64,000 nt of DNA from Saccharophagus degradans 2-40 (GTDB lineage Bacteria > Pseudomonadota > Gammaproteobacteria > Pseudomonadales > Cellvibrionaceae), in NCBI RefSeq assembly GCF_000013665.1, contig NC_007912.1, positions 4,333,501-4,397,500 on the forward strand, given 5' to 3'. Within the stretch, counting starts at the first letter, position 1. Each line of letters starts with the position of its first letter. The notes below the pieces were generated by a model that made no database searches, had not been told where the DNA came from, and saw only the letters and a program-made list of their open reading frames with translations. Position numbers and translations under genes: made by a program. This document shows positions 43,915 through 53,168 of this stretch, piece after piece.

Positions 43915-45015
43915 TTATGCTTGTGCATCTGCCAGTCTAACCACCCTTTTTAACACGCCTATTAAATCTATCGCCTTACCTACCTTTCCTTGCATAGTAG
44001 CAACGAGTGCATGCATGGCTATTAGGTTTCTATCTATACAGTTGGCACAGCCCGCGGGCGTTGTTAGTAGTTGTATGTTTGCCGCTTTATTTCCGCCTTG
44101 GTTAAATGCCATAAGTATTTTCACTGTGCGCTCTTGTGCTGTTATTTGTCGTGGTATGGGTGTATGGCCAAGTGCTTTTACTATAGCGTTGGCCGTGGCC
44201 CATACCGACCAAGGGTTTTGACCAGTTATAAGTTTGTCATCGGTAATTAGGTTGTCTAAATAAAGTGGGCCTGCGTAAAACCGTGCGCCGCGCTGCTTTA
44301 ATTCGCTTTCTAGTAAAAAAGGAAAGACCTTTGCCGCATTGGGCATTAAAAATAGCTCTTCTTCGTTGGTAAAACTTGTTACCTGTTTATCTGCAAGTAA
44401 AAAGTTGCCATTGGCGAGCTTTACATTAACCAGCGCGGCTGGGCCGTGGCAAATAGCCGCTATTACTTTGCCTTGCTGGTACATGTCGCGCACGAGTGTT
44501 TGTATGGCCGTATTATTGGGGAAGTCGAACAATGCACCTTTGCCTCCAACAAAATAAATAGCGTCGTACTGGCTAGCACTTACTTGGTTTATAGGTATGG
44601 TATTGGTAATTTTTGTTTGGGCGATGGCATCATTTAAAAAGGCGTAATCGTGTTGGCCCATATCATCAGTATCTATTACCATTTTGGGTTTGCCGCCTTG
44701 CGTACTGGCAACATCCACCTCAAACCCGTTCGCTTGCAACACATAGTAAGCACGCGATAATTCGGTTAGCTCGTAACCAAGGTTTTTACCTTTAATAGCA
44801 GAGCTACCCGCGCTGGTAACAACGGCCAATATGCGCCCGCGCTGCTCTTTTACGCCGTTGTTTAAATAGGTTAAATCGGTGGGCAATGCGGTTTGTAGCT
44901 GCTCGCGCGGTGTATCGCTCGCCAACAAATTGCTTACCCATATTCCAACGGCTACTAACAGCACTGTAAGGCTGCCTACCACCACCGCTAACCATAGCGC
45001 TATTTTCTTTAACAT
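43915..45015 (-). CDS. Membrane-anchored DJ-1/PfpI (Hsp31-like) protein
   Basis: A 366-residue protein. An N-terminal helix (IALWLAVVVGSLTVLLVAVGIWV) anchors it, with a class I amidotransferase-fold domain outside the cytoplasm. Motifs include GYELTELSRAYYVLQANGFEVD (catalytic Glu region), YDAIYFVGGKGALFDFPNN and the nucleophile elbow VIAAICHGPAALVNVK (Cys-His). This is the Hsp31/YajL-like subgroup, with glyoxalase or deglycase-like activity reported for some members. The C-terminal extension (about 100 residues) has a CANCIDRNL motif. GGAG precedes the ATG. The sensor kinase gene ends 93 bases upstream on the same strand. Confidence 0.8.
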   Translation of the reverse strand: MLKKIALWLAVVVGSLTVLLVAVGIWVSNLLASDTPREQLQTALPTDLTYLNNGVKEQRGRILAVVTSAGSSAIKGKNLGYELTELSRAYYVLQANGFEVDVASTQGGKPKMVIDTDDMGQHDYAFLNDAIAQTKITNTIPINQVSASQYDAIYFVGGKGALFDFPNNTAIQTLVRDMYQQGKVIAAICHGPAALVNVKLANGNFLLADKQVTSFTNEEELFLMPNAAKVFPFLLESELKQRGARFYAGPLYLDNLITDDKLITGQNPWSVWATANAIVKALGHTPIPRQITAQERTVKILMAFNQGGNKAANIQLLTTPAGCANCIDRNLIAMHALVATMQGKVGKAIDLIGVLKRVVRLADAQA

Positions 45016-45108
45016 TGGGGTCTCCTTAATTAGAAAACCCCAGCTTAATTGGGACGATGTTAAATTCGCGTTAAATTGCTTTAATAGCCATTTAGAAGCA
45101 TTTGCAAT

Positions 45109-46383
45109 TTAAGCAGCTTTAGCGGTCAATGGAATGACCGTTAAGCGATAAGTATTATTTTGTACGCAAATGCGGTACTGCCAGCCAAGCACATCTAAAA
45201 TGCGTTCTACAAGGTACAAGCCTTGACCAATACCTTGGCTTTGCGGCTGGCGGCTGTTGGGCAAAGTAACATCGGTGGGCAGAGGGGTGGAAAAGGTGTT
45301 ATCAAAATGAATTTCACTATTGCTTATCGTTATTGCTAGCGCAGGTTTACTCGCGTGGTTTATGGCGTTCTCTATTAAGTTATTTATAACCAAGCCTACC
45401 AACTGACGATTCCCCACAACGGCAAGGTCGGTTAGGTTGCACTCTACAGTAAAATTGTTAGCTTCTATTTTGGTGTATAGCCCTACCACACACTCTTCTA
45501 CAAGGGGCTGCAATGCAAACACTTCTTGCTGTGTGGTTTCTGCTCTGGCGAGAGCCAGTAAAGTGGTAACAATGTGCTTAATATTATTGGCAGCGTGCGT
45601 AATGTGTTGCACAGAGTTAGCGCTTAAGCTTTGCTGTTGCGCTAGCGCCAAAGTGTTTAATATTTCGGTTAAGGGTGTGCGCAATTCGTGGCTTACGTCG
45701 CGGTTAAACTGGCTTTCTCGCTCTATTGCTTCGCGCAATTGTTGCAGTGCATTTTGTATAGTTTGCGATAAATAATCTACTTCATCTTCTGCTTGCGTTT
45801 TTTGTGCGGCGTTTGTTTGCCAAGCCAGTTGGCTGTTAACCTCTAACCCGCCCACCCTATTGGCTAAGGCTACAATTGGCTTGGTAGTGCGCCGCGTAAT
45901 AATTAAAGCGGCTAATAACGCTATAGAAATAGCCAGCACAATTAGCAGCCCTAAAAAAACGATAACATTTAGCGGCAGGTTTCTTACCGCGAGTAATTCT
46001 GTTACATCGGCCACCAAAATAGCGTTGTAGGTATTTTGCGAATTGGGCGATAAGTGCAGTTTACGAATATGGTAGTGCCTGCCCGATGCACTAAATACTT
46101 CGCCTACAGTGTTATTACTTGCTGCCGCGGCTATATCGCTTGGGGCCATTTGTATTTGTTTGTATACAGTAAAATATGCAGCGCTTGTATGCGGCAATTG
46201 GCCCGTTTTTTTATATGCACTTTGAATGCGTGTTACTTCTAGCGCGACCAACCTGTTTAGCACTTCATCTTCTATTATGTACGCAACAATAATGCTGGCC
46301 AGCGAATAACCAAGCGCAACCACAAGCGTGAAACCGCCAAAGATTGCAAACACACGCTTTTGGATACTGTGTTTAAACTTCAT
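45109..46383 (-). CDS. Sensor histidine kinase
   Basis: A 424-residue membrane kinase with two membrane helices (about 12-32 and 145-167) around a periplasmic sensor of about 110 residues, then HAMP, the H-box RDVSHELRTPLTEILNTLAL, the N-box LVINNLIENAINHA and a glycine box QGIGQGLYLVERIL. The usual DxGxG box is replaced by IHFDNTFSTPL, so the ATP lid is unconventional. It overlaps the response regulator gene by 11 bases. The partner is certain from context; the signal is unknown. Confidence 0.9.
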   Translation of the reverse strand: MKFKHSIQKRVFAIFGGFTLVVALGYSLASIIVAYIIEDEVLNRLVALEVTRIQSAYKKTGQLPHTSAAYFTVYKQIQMAPSDIAAAASNNTVGEVFSASGRHYHIRKLHLSPNSQNTYNAILVADVTELLAVRNLPLNVIVFLGLLIVLAISIALLAALIITRRTTKPIVALANRVGGLEVNSQLAWQTNAAQKTQAEDEVDYLSQTIQNALQQLREAIERESQFNRDVSHELRTPLTEILNTLALAQQQSLSANSVQHITHAANNIKHIVTTLLALARAETTQQEVFALQPLVEECVVGLYTKIEANNFTVECNLTDLAVVGNRQLVGLVINNLIENAINHASKPALAITISNSEIHFDNTFSTPLPTDVTLPNSRQPQSQGIGQGLYLVERILDVLGWQYRICVQNNTYRLTVIPLTAKAA

Positions 46384-47113
46384 TGCGTGACTCTTTTATA
46401 CACTCTTGTTCTAATTCTTGCTTCAACTCTTGTTTTATTTCCAATTTGTAACCCACATTAATTATGGTGGTTAGCATTGGCGAGTTAAAAGGTTTGTCTA
46501 GTGCGCTGCGCAAACTAAAAATATGAGTGCGCAGTGCATCGCTATCGGGTGGGTCGTCGGCCCATACTTTATGTATAAGTACAGATCGAGTAACAGGCTG
46601 GGGGTAGGCTTGCGCCAATACGCTTAAAATTTCAAAGCCTATTTTGGTAAGTTGTAATACTTGCCCACTGCGACTGGCTGTGCGCTTTGCGGTATCTACC
46701 TCTAAATTGCCAAGGCGGAGTATTTTATTGTTATGCAGGTTGTGTCTACGTGCTAAAGCGCTGCACCGTAAAACTAATTCGCGCAGCTCGAAGGGTTTGG
46801 TTACGTAGTCGTCGGCCCCCATGCCAAAACCATCGGCTTTATCGTCAAACGCATCGCGTGCGGTTAGCATTAAAATAGGCAGGAAGGTAAGCGCTTGCTG
46901 TTTAATGCTTTTGCATACTTCTAGGCCATCTATATCTGGCAGGTTTAAATCTAGCACTACCACATCGTAAACCTGCGCCAGCGCCAGCTCGATACCTTGC
47001 GCCCCCTTAACTGTGTGATCCACTTGCCAACCTACGCCCTCTAAACAGTCGCACACTTGGCTAGCAATGGTTAGGTTATCTTCTATTAGTAGTACGGTTA
47101 ATGGGTTACTCAC
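46373..47113 (-). CDS. OmpR-family response regulator
   Basis: A 246-residue two-domain regulator. The receiver has the acidic pair (LLIEDN), the phosphorylated Asp in YDVVVLDLNLPDIDGLE, the Thr in LPILMLTARD and the Lys in DYVTKPFELREL. The winged-helix output domain includes RTASRSGQVLQLTKIGFEIL and HKVWADDPPDSDALRTHIFSLR. The C-terminal tail is Glu/Lys-rich (KQELKQELEQE). It pairs with the overlapping kinase gene. The DJ-1-like gene downstream on the same strand may be part of the regulon. Confidence 0.93.
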   Translation of the reverse strand: MSNPLTVLLIEDNLTIASQVCDCLEGVGWQVDHTVKGAQGIELALAQVYDVVVLDLNLPDIDGLEVCKSIKQQALTFLPILMLTARDAFDDKADGFGMGADDYVTKPFELRELVLRCSALARRHNLHNNKILRLGNLEVDTAKRTASRSGQVLQLTKIGFEILSVLAQAYPQPVTRSVLIHKVWADDPPDSDALRTHIFSLRSALDKPFNSPMLTTIINVGYKLEIKQELKQELEQECIKESRNEV

Positions 47114-47185
47114 AATTAATCCTTTATATTTGCAGCTAAGGAAACTCTGATTAACATACTATAACGGTTAACCCACGGGTGTAAG

Positions 47186-47713
47186 TTATTTAAGCAGAGG
47201 TTCCATGCTATCCCACACAAACCAAAACGTGGGTACATCGCTACCATCGGGCGCGTGCCACACGCTCTGCTCGGCATTGCGCGCACCTAAGTGCAAGTAA
47301 AAAGCCTGCGCGTTGGTGTTGTTGCGATTCACTAATAAGCACAAGCCAGCATTAGCACTATTATTTTGCGTTAAGCACCAGCTCGCTACCGTTTGCAGTA
47401 ATTGCTTGCCTACACCTAGCCCTTGGCATTGTGATGCTACGTGCAAATTATCTAAATAGGCACCCCACTTTGGGTTGTGGTTATGGTACACACACGCAAA
47501 CCCAATTAGCTCGCCGTTATTTTCTGCTACAAATACTTGCTGGTTAGCTTGCGGCTGGGCAAACCGCTGCGTCCACAGTGCCTTGCGCTCGGCAGGTGCA
47601 ATATTGTTTAGGTAATTAGCACTAAGCGCATTAGTGTAGTTTTGTTGCCAACTGGCTATATGTAGTTCGGCAATGCTTTGCGCATCTTGCGCGGTTGCTA
47701 CGCGGGTTTTCAT
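47186..47713 (-). CDS. GNAT-family N-acetyltransferase
   Basis: A 175-residue GNAT enzyme. The acetyl-CoA-binding motif is VASQCQGLGVGKQLLQTV (Q-x-x-G-x-G/A), after NGELIGFACVYHN and YLDNLHV. The C-terminal FYLHLGARNAEQSVWHAPDG is typical. The acceptor substrate is unknown. AAGGAT is directly upstream of the ATG. It lies on the same strand as the two-component genes, 72 bases upstream of the regulator. Confidence 0.88.
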   Translation of the reverse strand: MKTRVATAQDAQSIAELHIASWQQNYTNALSANYLNNIAPAERKALWTQRFAQPQANQQVFVAENNGELIGFACVYHNHNPKWGAYLDNLHVASQCQGLGVGKQLLQTVASWCLTQNNSANAGLCLLVNRNNTNAQAFYLHLGARNAEQSVWHAPDGSDVPTFWFVWDSMEPLLK

Positions 47714-47810
47714 ATCCTTTCTCGTACGGTTTACTATATTTTTAAACTATTTCTGGTATTTAATTGGTTTTTATTGCTTATTATTTATTTCTTGCTAATC
47801 AGGCCAAGTT

Positions 47811-48308
47811 CTAAATCTCACGCTCCACATTACGTAGTGCATGCCTTGCGGCTTTATCTACCAAGCTAAATATTTTATCTATACTGTCTTTATGCTGCGT
47901 TTTTTTATGCCCCTCTACCTTTATTAAGGTGAGGCGAGTGCTATCTGCAAGTGCATAAAACTGTTGGTACAACTCAACGTTATTCAGGCGCTTACCTTTG
48001 CTGGAATAGTAATTAGCTTGCTCTAGCCGTTTACGCCTAGCGAGCAACCCCACTATATTTTGCGAATCTGTATAGGCGGTTATTGTTAGCAATTGACCTT
48101 GAGCTTGCGCTAATGCTGCTTCTACCCCGTGTAGAAATATCTGCAACTCTAATTTAGTGGAGCTGGTTTGCTCAAACTGCTTAACCTTAATTTGCGGCGC
48201 AAGTGTATTTATAGGCGCAGCTAAATCGGTAAGTATAAGGTAGGCACCACAACCAATGTTTTGCTTTGTATTGACGCTACCGTCGGTAAAGAGCTTAAGT
48301 TCGAGCAT
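47811..48308 (-). CDS. RNase H-like nuclease
   Basis: A 165-residue RNase H-fold protein. The expected acidic residues are visible: Asp in KLFTDGSVN, Glu in TKLELQIFL, Asp in TAYTDSQNIVGL and a late Asp in FSLVDKAARHA, with a KVEGHKK motif carrying the loop His. This matches ribonuclease HI in order and spacing, although the sequence is divergent from housekeeping RnhA and is probably a second RNase H-like protein. It is divergent from the YkgJ gene. Confidence 0.8.
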   Translation of the reverse strand: MLELKLFTDGSVNTKQNIGCGAYLILTDLAAPINTLAPQIKVKQFEQTSSTKLELQIFLHGVEAALAQAQGQLLTITAYTDSQNIVGLLARRKRLEQANYYSSKGKRLNNVELYQQFYALADSTRLTLIKVEGHKKTQHKDSIDKIFSLVDKAARHALRNVEREI

Positions 48309-48403
48309 ATTATCGCTTTGTTTTACCTATTTGGCCTGAATCGGCCCAGAGCTGGGGTATAGATGCTACCATGGTGGCGCTTATTCTAAACAGTGTGCAA
48401 AAC

Positions 48404-48802
48404 ATGAAAGACTGTAATCAGTGCGGTAAATGCTGCATAAAATATGGCGATGGGGCACTTTCTGCTACCGCCAACGAAATAGATATGTGGGAGCTATTTC
48501 AGCCCCATATATTTGAATACGTACATAATGGTGACATTTGGGTAGACCCAGCCACAGGCAAAAAATTAAACCGCTGCCCATTTTTAGAAATCAGCCCACC
48601 AACTACGACTACTGCCCCACTAAAATACACCTGCAGTATTTATCACGATCGCCCAGAAGACTGTAGGCACTACCCTACTCATATTGAAGAAATGATAAGG
48701 GATGAGTGCGAAATGATAGAGCCGATAGATTTAACCAATACTGAACGGGCGCAAACTAAGTTAGATATTATTATGAGTGACAGTAGGCCGCCAAAAAGGT
48801 AA
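48404..48802 (+). CDS. YkgJ-family cysteine-cluster protein
   Basis: A 132-residue protein starting MKDCNQCGKCC, the typical N-terminal Cys cluster of the YkgJ/CxxCxxCC family, with later Cys in RCPFLE and CSIYHDRPEDCRHYP. The cysteines probably bind zinc or an iron-sulfur centre; no activity is established for this subgroup. The frame continues to an ATG at 48371, but the Cys motif begins at the internal ATG, as in most members. It is convergent with tesA. Confidence 0.82.
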   Translation: MKDCNQCGKCCIKYGDGALSATANEIDMWELFQPHIFEYVHNGDIWVDPATGKKLNRCPFLEISPPTTTTAPLKYTCSIYHDRPEDCRHYPTHIEEMIRDECEMIEPIDLTNTERAQTKLDIIMSDSRPPKR

Positions 48803-48845
48803 TCGCTAACTTCTAATTACTAGCCGCTAGTTACTAGCGATTAGC
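48800..48845. repeat. Dispersed TAGC-rich intergenic repeat, copy 2
   Basis: Contains AACTTCTAATT (48808-48818) and TAGCGATTAGC (48835-48845), the same two words in the same order as at 15582-15640. TAATCGCTA (48800-48808) pairs with TAGCGATTA (48835-48843), so the RNA can fold; it lies between the convergent YkgJ and tesA genes. Confidence 0.5.
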
Positions 48846-48854
48846 AATTCATTA

Positions 48855-49499
48855 CTATTTTTTACTCAATTGTTCTTTAAGTACTGGCCATACATTGTTT
48901 AGTACTATTGGTTGTGCCTCTGCGGTGGGGTGTAAACCGTCGGCTTGCATGAGTGCAGGTTTACCTGCTACACCTTCTAATAGGAATGGTACCAACGCTA
49001 AATTATATTTTTTAGCCAAGCTTGAGTATTGCTCAAAAAAGGGCTGGGTGTAGCGGCTGCCGAAATTGGGGGGTAGCTGAATGCCCAGTAATATTACCTC
49101 TGCGCCGGCGTGCAGTGCTTGCTTAATTAGCGATTCCAAATTGCGCGTTATGCCTGCTACCGGCATGCCTTGTAAGCCATCGTTTGCGCCCAGCTCTAAC
49201 AATACATATTCTGGTTTGTGCTTTTCTAATAAGGCAGGCATTCGCTGCAAGCCTGCATTAGTGGTAGCACCACTTATTGAAGCGTTTACCACCTCATAAT
49301 TAAACCCTTGCGCCGCAAGGCGTTGAACCAATAAATGCCCCCAGCCGTCTTCTGCAGACAATTTATAAGCTGCGCTTAGGCTATCGCCTAGGATTAAAAT
49401 AGTAGGGCGGGCTTGATCTGCGCGAGCCTGTGTTGCGTATACAAAACACACTACGCCAAGTAAAACCACTAAGTGGCGCGCGAAACCGTTCAATTTCAT
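48855..49499 (-). CDS. tesA: Arylesterase/thioesterase I TesA (SGNH hydrolase)
   Basis: A 214-residue periplasmic esterase, with a signal peptide ending near ATQARA. The SGNH blocks are ILGDSLSAAYKL (Ser nucleophile, block I), ASISGATTNAGL (block II Gly), LELGANDGLQGMP (block III Asn) and ADGLHPTAEAQ (block V Asp/His). Such enzymes act as thioesterase, protease and lysophospholipase. The divergent arrangement with ybbA-ybbP is conserved in gammaproteobacteria, which supports the assignment. Confidence 0.94.
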   Translation of the reverse strand: MKLNGFARHLVVLLGVVCFVYATQARADQARPTILILGDSLSAAYKLSAEDGWGHLLVQRLAAQGFNYEVVNASISGATTNAGLQRMPALLEKHKPEYVLLELGANDGLQGMPVAGITRNLESLIKQALHAGAEVILLGIQLPPNFGSRYTQPFFEQYSSLAKKYNLALVPFLLEGVAGKPALMQADGLHPTAEAQPIVLNNVWPVLKEQLSKK

Positions 49500-49660
49500 A
49501 TTGTTTACCTATTTTGCCGTGCTATAACTGTTAGCCTTAGGGTTTAGCTATTTGAGTTTAGCCGTTAAACCCTTAGCACCTAGCTGTAAGCTTACCACTG
49601 TAGACTGTAAGCTACCTGTTAACCTTTTTCATTTTTTAATCGATTACAAAGTTGCACATT

Positions 49661-50341
49661 ATGATTAGCACCCACAACCTTTGCCACCAAGTACCTATTC
49701 ACGAAAGCGAGCTCGCTTTACTAAAAAGCATCGATTTGAATATTTTAAAAGGTGAATCTGTTGCCATTGTGGGCGCATCTGGCTCGGGTAAATCCACTCT
49801 GCTTACCATGCTTGCAGGGTTAGATACGCCAACATCGGGCAATATTGTTATCGATTCGCAAGATATTACTCAATTAGACGAAGAACAGCGGGCAAAAGTT
49901 CGCGCAGATTACATTTCTTTTGTTTTTCAAAACTTTCAATTATTAGGCAGTTTAACCGCACTAGAGAACGTAATGCTGCCATTGGAAGTGCGCGGTAACG
50001 CAGACCCTTTAACCAAAGCCAGCCAGTATTTACAGCGGGTGGGCCTAGGTAAGCGCTTAACCCACTACCCTAAGCAGCTATCTGGCGGTGAACAACAACG
50101 CGTAGCGCTAGCACGTGCTTTTGCTTGCGAGGCACCATTATTGTTTGCCGATGAACCCACTGGTAATTTAGATTCGGCCACAGGCCGCGCCATTGCCGAT
50201 TTATTATTCGAACTAAACGGTGAAAGCAATACTACATTAATATTGGTTACTCACGACGACAAACTCGCGCAGCGCTGCCAGCGCCAATTGCGCATGGAAG
50301 AAGGTCGCATTAGCGAAATTACCACAGCCCATTTCGCTTAG
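49661..50341 (+). CDS. ybbA: ABC transporter ATP-binding protein YbbA
   Basis: A 226-residue ATPase with Walker A GASGSGKSTLL, the Q-loop FVFQNFQLL, signature LSGGEQQRVALARAF, Walker B LLFADEPTGNLD and the H-loop LVTHDD. The MacB/LolD-type sequence pairs with the FtsX-like permease directly downstream (8-base gap). I use the ATG at 49661; the frame opens earlier with a TTG. It is divergent from tesA, the usual order in the tesA-ybbA-ybbP locus. The substrate is unknown. Confidence 0.93.
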   Translation: MISTHNLCHQVPIHESELALLKSIDLNILKGESVAIVGASGSGKSTLLTMLAGLDTPTSGNIVIDSQDITQLDEEQRAKVRADYISFVFQNFQLLGSLTALENVMLPLEVRGNADPLTKASQYLQRVGLGKRLTHYPKQLSGGEQQRVALARAFACEAPLLFADEPTGNLDSATGRAIADLLFELNGESNTTLILVTHDDKLAQRCQRQLRMEEGRISEITTAHFA

Positions 50342-50349
50342 GAGCCACC

Positions 50350-52836
50350 ATGAAAACAGGTTTAAAACTATTACTGCGCGATTGGCGCGGCGGCGAACTG
50401 GGTTTATTGCTGGTATCGCTAATACTCGCCACGGCCACTATTACATGCATTAGCCTATTCGCCAGCCGTATACATAACTCGTTATACGATGAAGCCAGCC
50501 AGTTTTTAGCAGGCGATGCACAAATAACCGGCTCGGCCCCCATACCAACCCCACTGCAAAACGAAGCGACACAACAAAACCTACAAGGTGCACTTACTAT
50601 ACAATTTCGCGCGATGGTGTTTTCGGATGAGAGCATGCATATATCGGCCACAAAAGCTGTTGCAGCTAGCTACCCACTAAAAGGCCAAATACAAATTGCC
50701 GATACCCCTTTCGGCGCCCCCACCCTAGTTAACCACGGGCCAGCCGAAGGCGAGGTTTGGCTGGCATCGCGCTTATTTGGCGCACTGGCCATAAATATTG
50801 GCGATACTGTGCAAATTGGCGAAGCCAACTTTAAAGCAACCGCGGCCATAATTAAGGAACCCGACAACGCGCAAAGTTTATTTGGTGTAGCCCCACGCGC
50901 GCTTATTCATATAAATGACGTAGAAAAAACACAGGCTATTCAATTGGGCAGCCGCGTTAACTACACGTGGATGCTTGCCGGCGACAGCAGTAGCGTAGAA
51001 ACATTTAAACAATATTTTGAAGCCAACAAAGGCGAACATCACCGCTGGGTAGATATTCACGAGCAAAACCGCAGCGTGGGCAGCGCGCTAAACCGCGCAG
51101 AAAGCTTTTTATTATTAGCGGGCAGTTTAGGTGTTGTGCTGTGCGGGCTTGCCATTGCGTTAGCCGCCAGACGCTACGCCATGCGACAAGCAACGAATGT
51201 AGCGCTACTTAAAACATTCGGCCAAACACCCAACAAAATTAGCCGCCTTTATTGTGGCAATTTATTAGCTTTAGGCATGGTGGGTATTTTACCGGGCGCA
51301 GTGGTGGGCTGGGCCTTACACTGGGGAATAATTTTCGCGCTGCAAGATTTACTGCCCAATGGTTTAGCTAGCGCATCAGTAAGTGCGCTGTTTATTGGGG
51401 CTGGGTCTGGCATTGTGGCGCTGGCGGCGTTTGCTGCACCACCTATACTAAGTTTACGCCAAGTTTCCCCCGCCGCAGTTATACGATTAGATAGCCAAAG
51501 CGCATTAAACTTTGGCTGGCTAAGTTGGCTGCCCGGCGTACTTGCCATTATTGGTTTAATTTTTTGGTACAGCCAAAGCCTGCAATTAACCTTGGTGCTT
51601 ACATTAGGCTTGGCGGTTTGCTGTATTGGTATATCTATTTGTGCCCGCCTTATTATTTTGGCTAGTCGCGTTACCACCAAAAAACTTACCGGAAGCTGGC
51701 GTTTAGGCTTGGCAAATTTACAGCGCCACAGGCAAATGAACAGCGTACAAATTTTGGTGTTTTCCACCTTATTAATGTTGCTATTTACCCTTACGTTAAC
51801 GCGCACGAGTTTAATTAGCCAATGGCAAAACCAAATACCAGAAGGTACCCCCAACCATTTTGTATTTAATATTTTTTCTGAAGACCGCACACCAATAGCA
51901 GAAAAATTAGCTAGCGCACAGGTAGAGCACAGCCCGTTTTACCCCATGATGCGCGGTCGCTTAATAGAAGTGAATGGCGTAACAGTAAAAGACATATTAG
52001 AAACCGAAGAAGTACCCCACAATTACGCACGCGAATTAAACCTAACCTGGTCTAACACCTTAGGTAGCGACAATAAAATTGAGCAGGGCGAATGGTGGCA
52101 AACCAACACCCCGCGCCCACAGGGCTTGTATGTTTCTGCAGAGCTAGAATATGCCACCGGCTTAAACATGCAACTTGGCGATGTTCTTACCTTTAGCATA
52201 TCCGGTGAGCGAGTAAACGCAGAGCTTGCGAGTATTCGGTCTGTGCAGTGGGATTCGATGAACCCCAATTTCTATATGATTTTCGACCGCACCGTTTTAG
52301 ATGGCACCGCAGCAAATTGGCTTACTAGCTTTTATTTAGCACCCGACCAAAAGCCTTTTTTAAACGACTTAATTAAAACCTACCCAACGGTATCAGTTAT
52401 CGAGCTAGACCAACTGATTGCGCAACTGCAATCCATAGTTAGCCAAGTTACGCTCGCCGTAGAATTTATTCTTATGCTGGTACTTGCCGCTGGGGTATTG
52501 GTATTAATTAGCTCAGTACAAGCTACGCTAGATGTACGCATGCAAGAAAGCGCCATATTGCGCACCCTAGGCGCACCTAAACGCTTAGTGGGCAATATAC
52601 TGTTAATAGAATTTGGTGCACTTGGTGCTCTGGCGGGCTTACTTGCCGCAGTAGGCACAGAAACCGCCTTTTACTTTTTACAAACCCGCGTATTCAACCT
52701 GCAATACCAACCACAACCTATCATGTGGCTAGTAGCACCCTTTATAGGCGCAGCCCTAATAGGCGCCGTGGGCTGGGCATCTACACGTAAGGTAGTACAC
52801 ATAGCACCCGCTAAGTTATTGCGGGAAATTGGCTAA
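50350..52836 (+). CDS. ybbP: FtsX-like ABC transporter permease YbbP
   Basis: An 828-residue permease with ten predicted helices. An N-terminal helix (LGLLLVSLILATATITCISLF) is followed by an MacB-like periplasmic domain, then two FtsX-type three-helix blocks (about 255-375 and 705-815) with LLLAGSLGVVLCGLAIALAA and LVLISSVQATLDVRMQESAIL. The MQESAILRTLGAPKR motif couples to the ATPase. This is the expected partner of YbbA. GGAG lies before the ATG. A dyad at 52845-52874 follows the gene. Confidence 0.93.
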   Translation: MKTGLKLLLRDWRGGELGLLLVSLILATATITCISLFASRIHNSLYDEASQFLAGDAQITGSAPIPTPLQNEATQQNLQGALTIQFRAMVFSDESMHISATKAVAASYPLKGQIQIADTPFGAPTLVNHGPAEGEVWLASRLFGALAINIGDTVQIGEANFKATAAIIKEPDNAQSLFGVAPRALIHINDVEKTQAIQLGSRVNYTWMLAGDSSSVETFKQYFEANKGEHHRWVDIHEQNRSVGSALNRAESFLLLAGSLGVVLCGLAIALAARRYAMRQATNVALLKTFGQTPNKISRLYCGNLLALGMVGILPGAVVGWALHWGIIFALQDLLPNGLASASVSALFIGAGSGIVALAAFAAPPILSLRQVSPAAVIRLDSQSALNFGWLSWLPGVLAIIGLIFWYSQSLQLTLVLTLGLAVCCIGISICARLIILASRVTTKKLTGSWRLGLANLQRHRQMNSVQILVFSTLLMLLFTLTLTRTSLISQWQNQIPEGTPNHFVFNIFSEDRTPIAEKLASAQVEHSPFYPMMRGRLIEVNGVTVKDILETEEVPHNYARELNLTWSNTLGSDNKIEQGEWWQTNTPRPQGLYVSAELEYATGLNMQLGDVLTFSISGERVNAELASIRSVQWDSMNPNFYMIFDRTVLDGTAANWLTSFYLAPDQKPFLNDLIKTYPTVSVIELDQLIAQLQSIVSQVTLAVEFILMLVLAAGVLVLISSVQATLDVRMQESAILRTLGAPKRLVGNILLIEFGALGALAGLLAAVGTETAFYFLQTRVFNLQYQPQPIMWLVAPFIGAALIGAVGWASTRKVVHIAPAKLLREIG

Positions 52837-52844
52837 CCATTTTA

Positions 52845-52874
52845 TTGTTAGCCGTTGGCAGCAGCGGCTAACAA
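52845..52874 (+). terminator. Hairpin after ybbP, possible terminator
   Basis: TTGTTAGCCG (52845-52854) pairs with CGGCTAACAA (52865-52874) over 10 bases with a 10-base loop, starting 9 bases after the ybbP stop. No U-tract follows, so termination may be weak. Confidence 0.45.
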
Positions 52875-53066
52875 CCTTAAAATTGGCCTGACAGAAAACC
52901 CCCTCCCTCTTCGACAAACACCTGCTCACCTACTGTCGCAGCTATCTACCACTGAAAAAACACGCCCCCTATAGCCAACTCCCATCGATTTCAGACCATT
53001 TAATAGGCAATTCTTATCATTAAATAACACAATTGTGTTAGACAATCTGAGCGCCAAGTGTTAATT

Positions 53067-53079
53067 TTGGTCTGTCCAA
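53067..53079. promoter_or_regulatory. Candidate GntR/FCD-type operator before the pectin methylesterase
   Basis: TTGGTCTGTCCAA is an inverted repeat that differs from the TTGGTnnnACCAA pattern of FadR-subfamily GntR regulators at one position. The half-site TGGTCTG recurs in inverted orientation at 52992-52998 (CAGACCA). Position about 90 bases before a pectinase gene fits uronate-responsive control, which is inferred. Confidence 0.35.
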
Positions 53080-53168
53080 TTATAAATTTCGGCAAACCAT
53101 TCTGGATATGCATGGCTGACCGATAAAAATTAACAGATTTAATTCAAAAAATAATAAGGATGCTCGAT

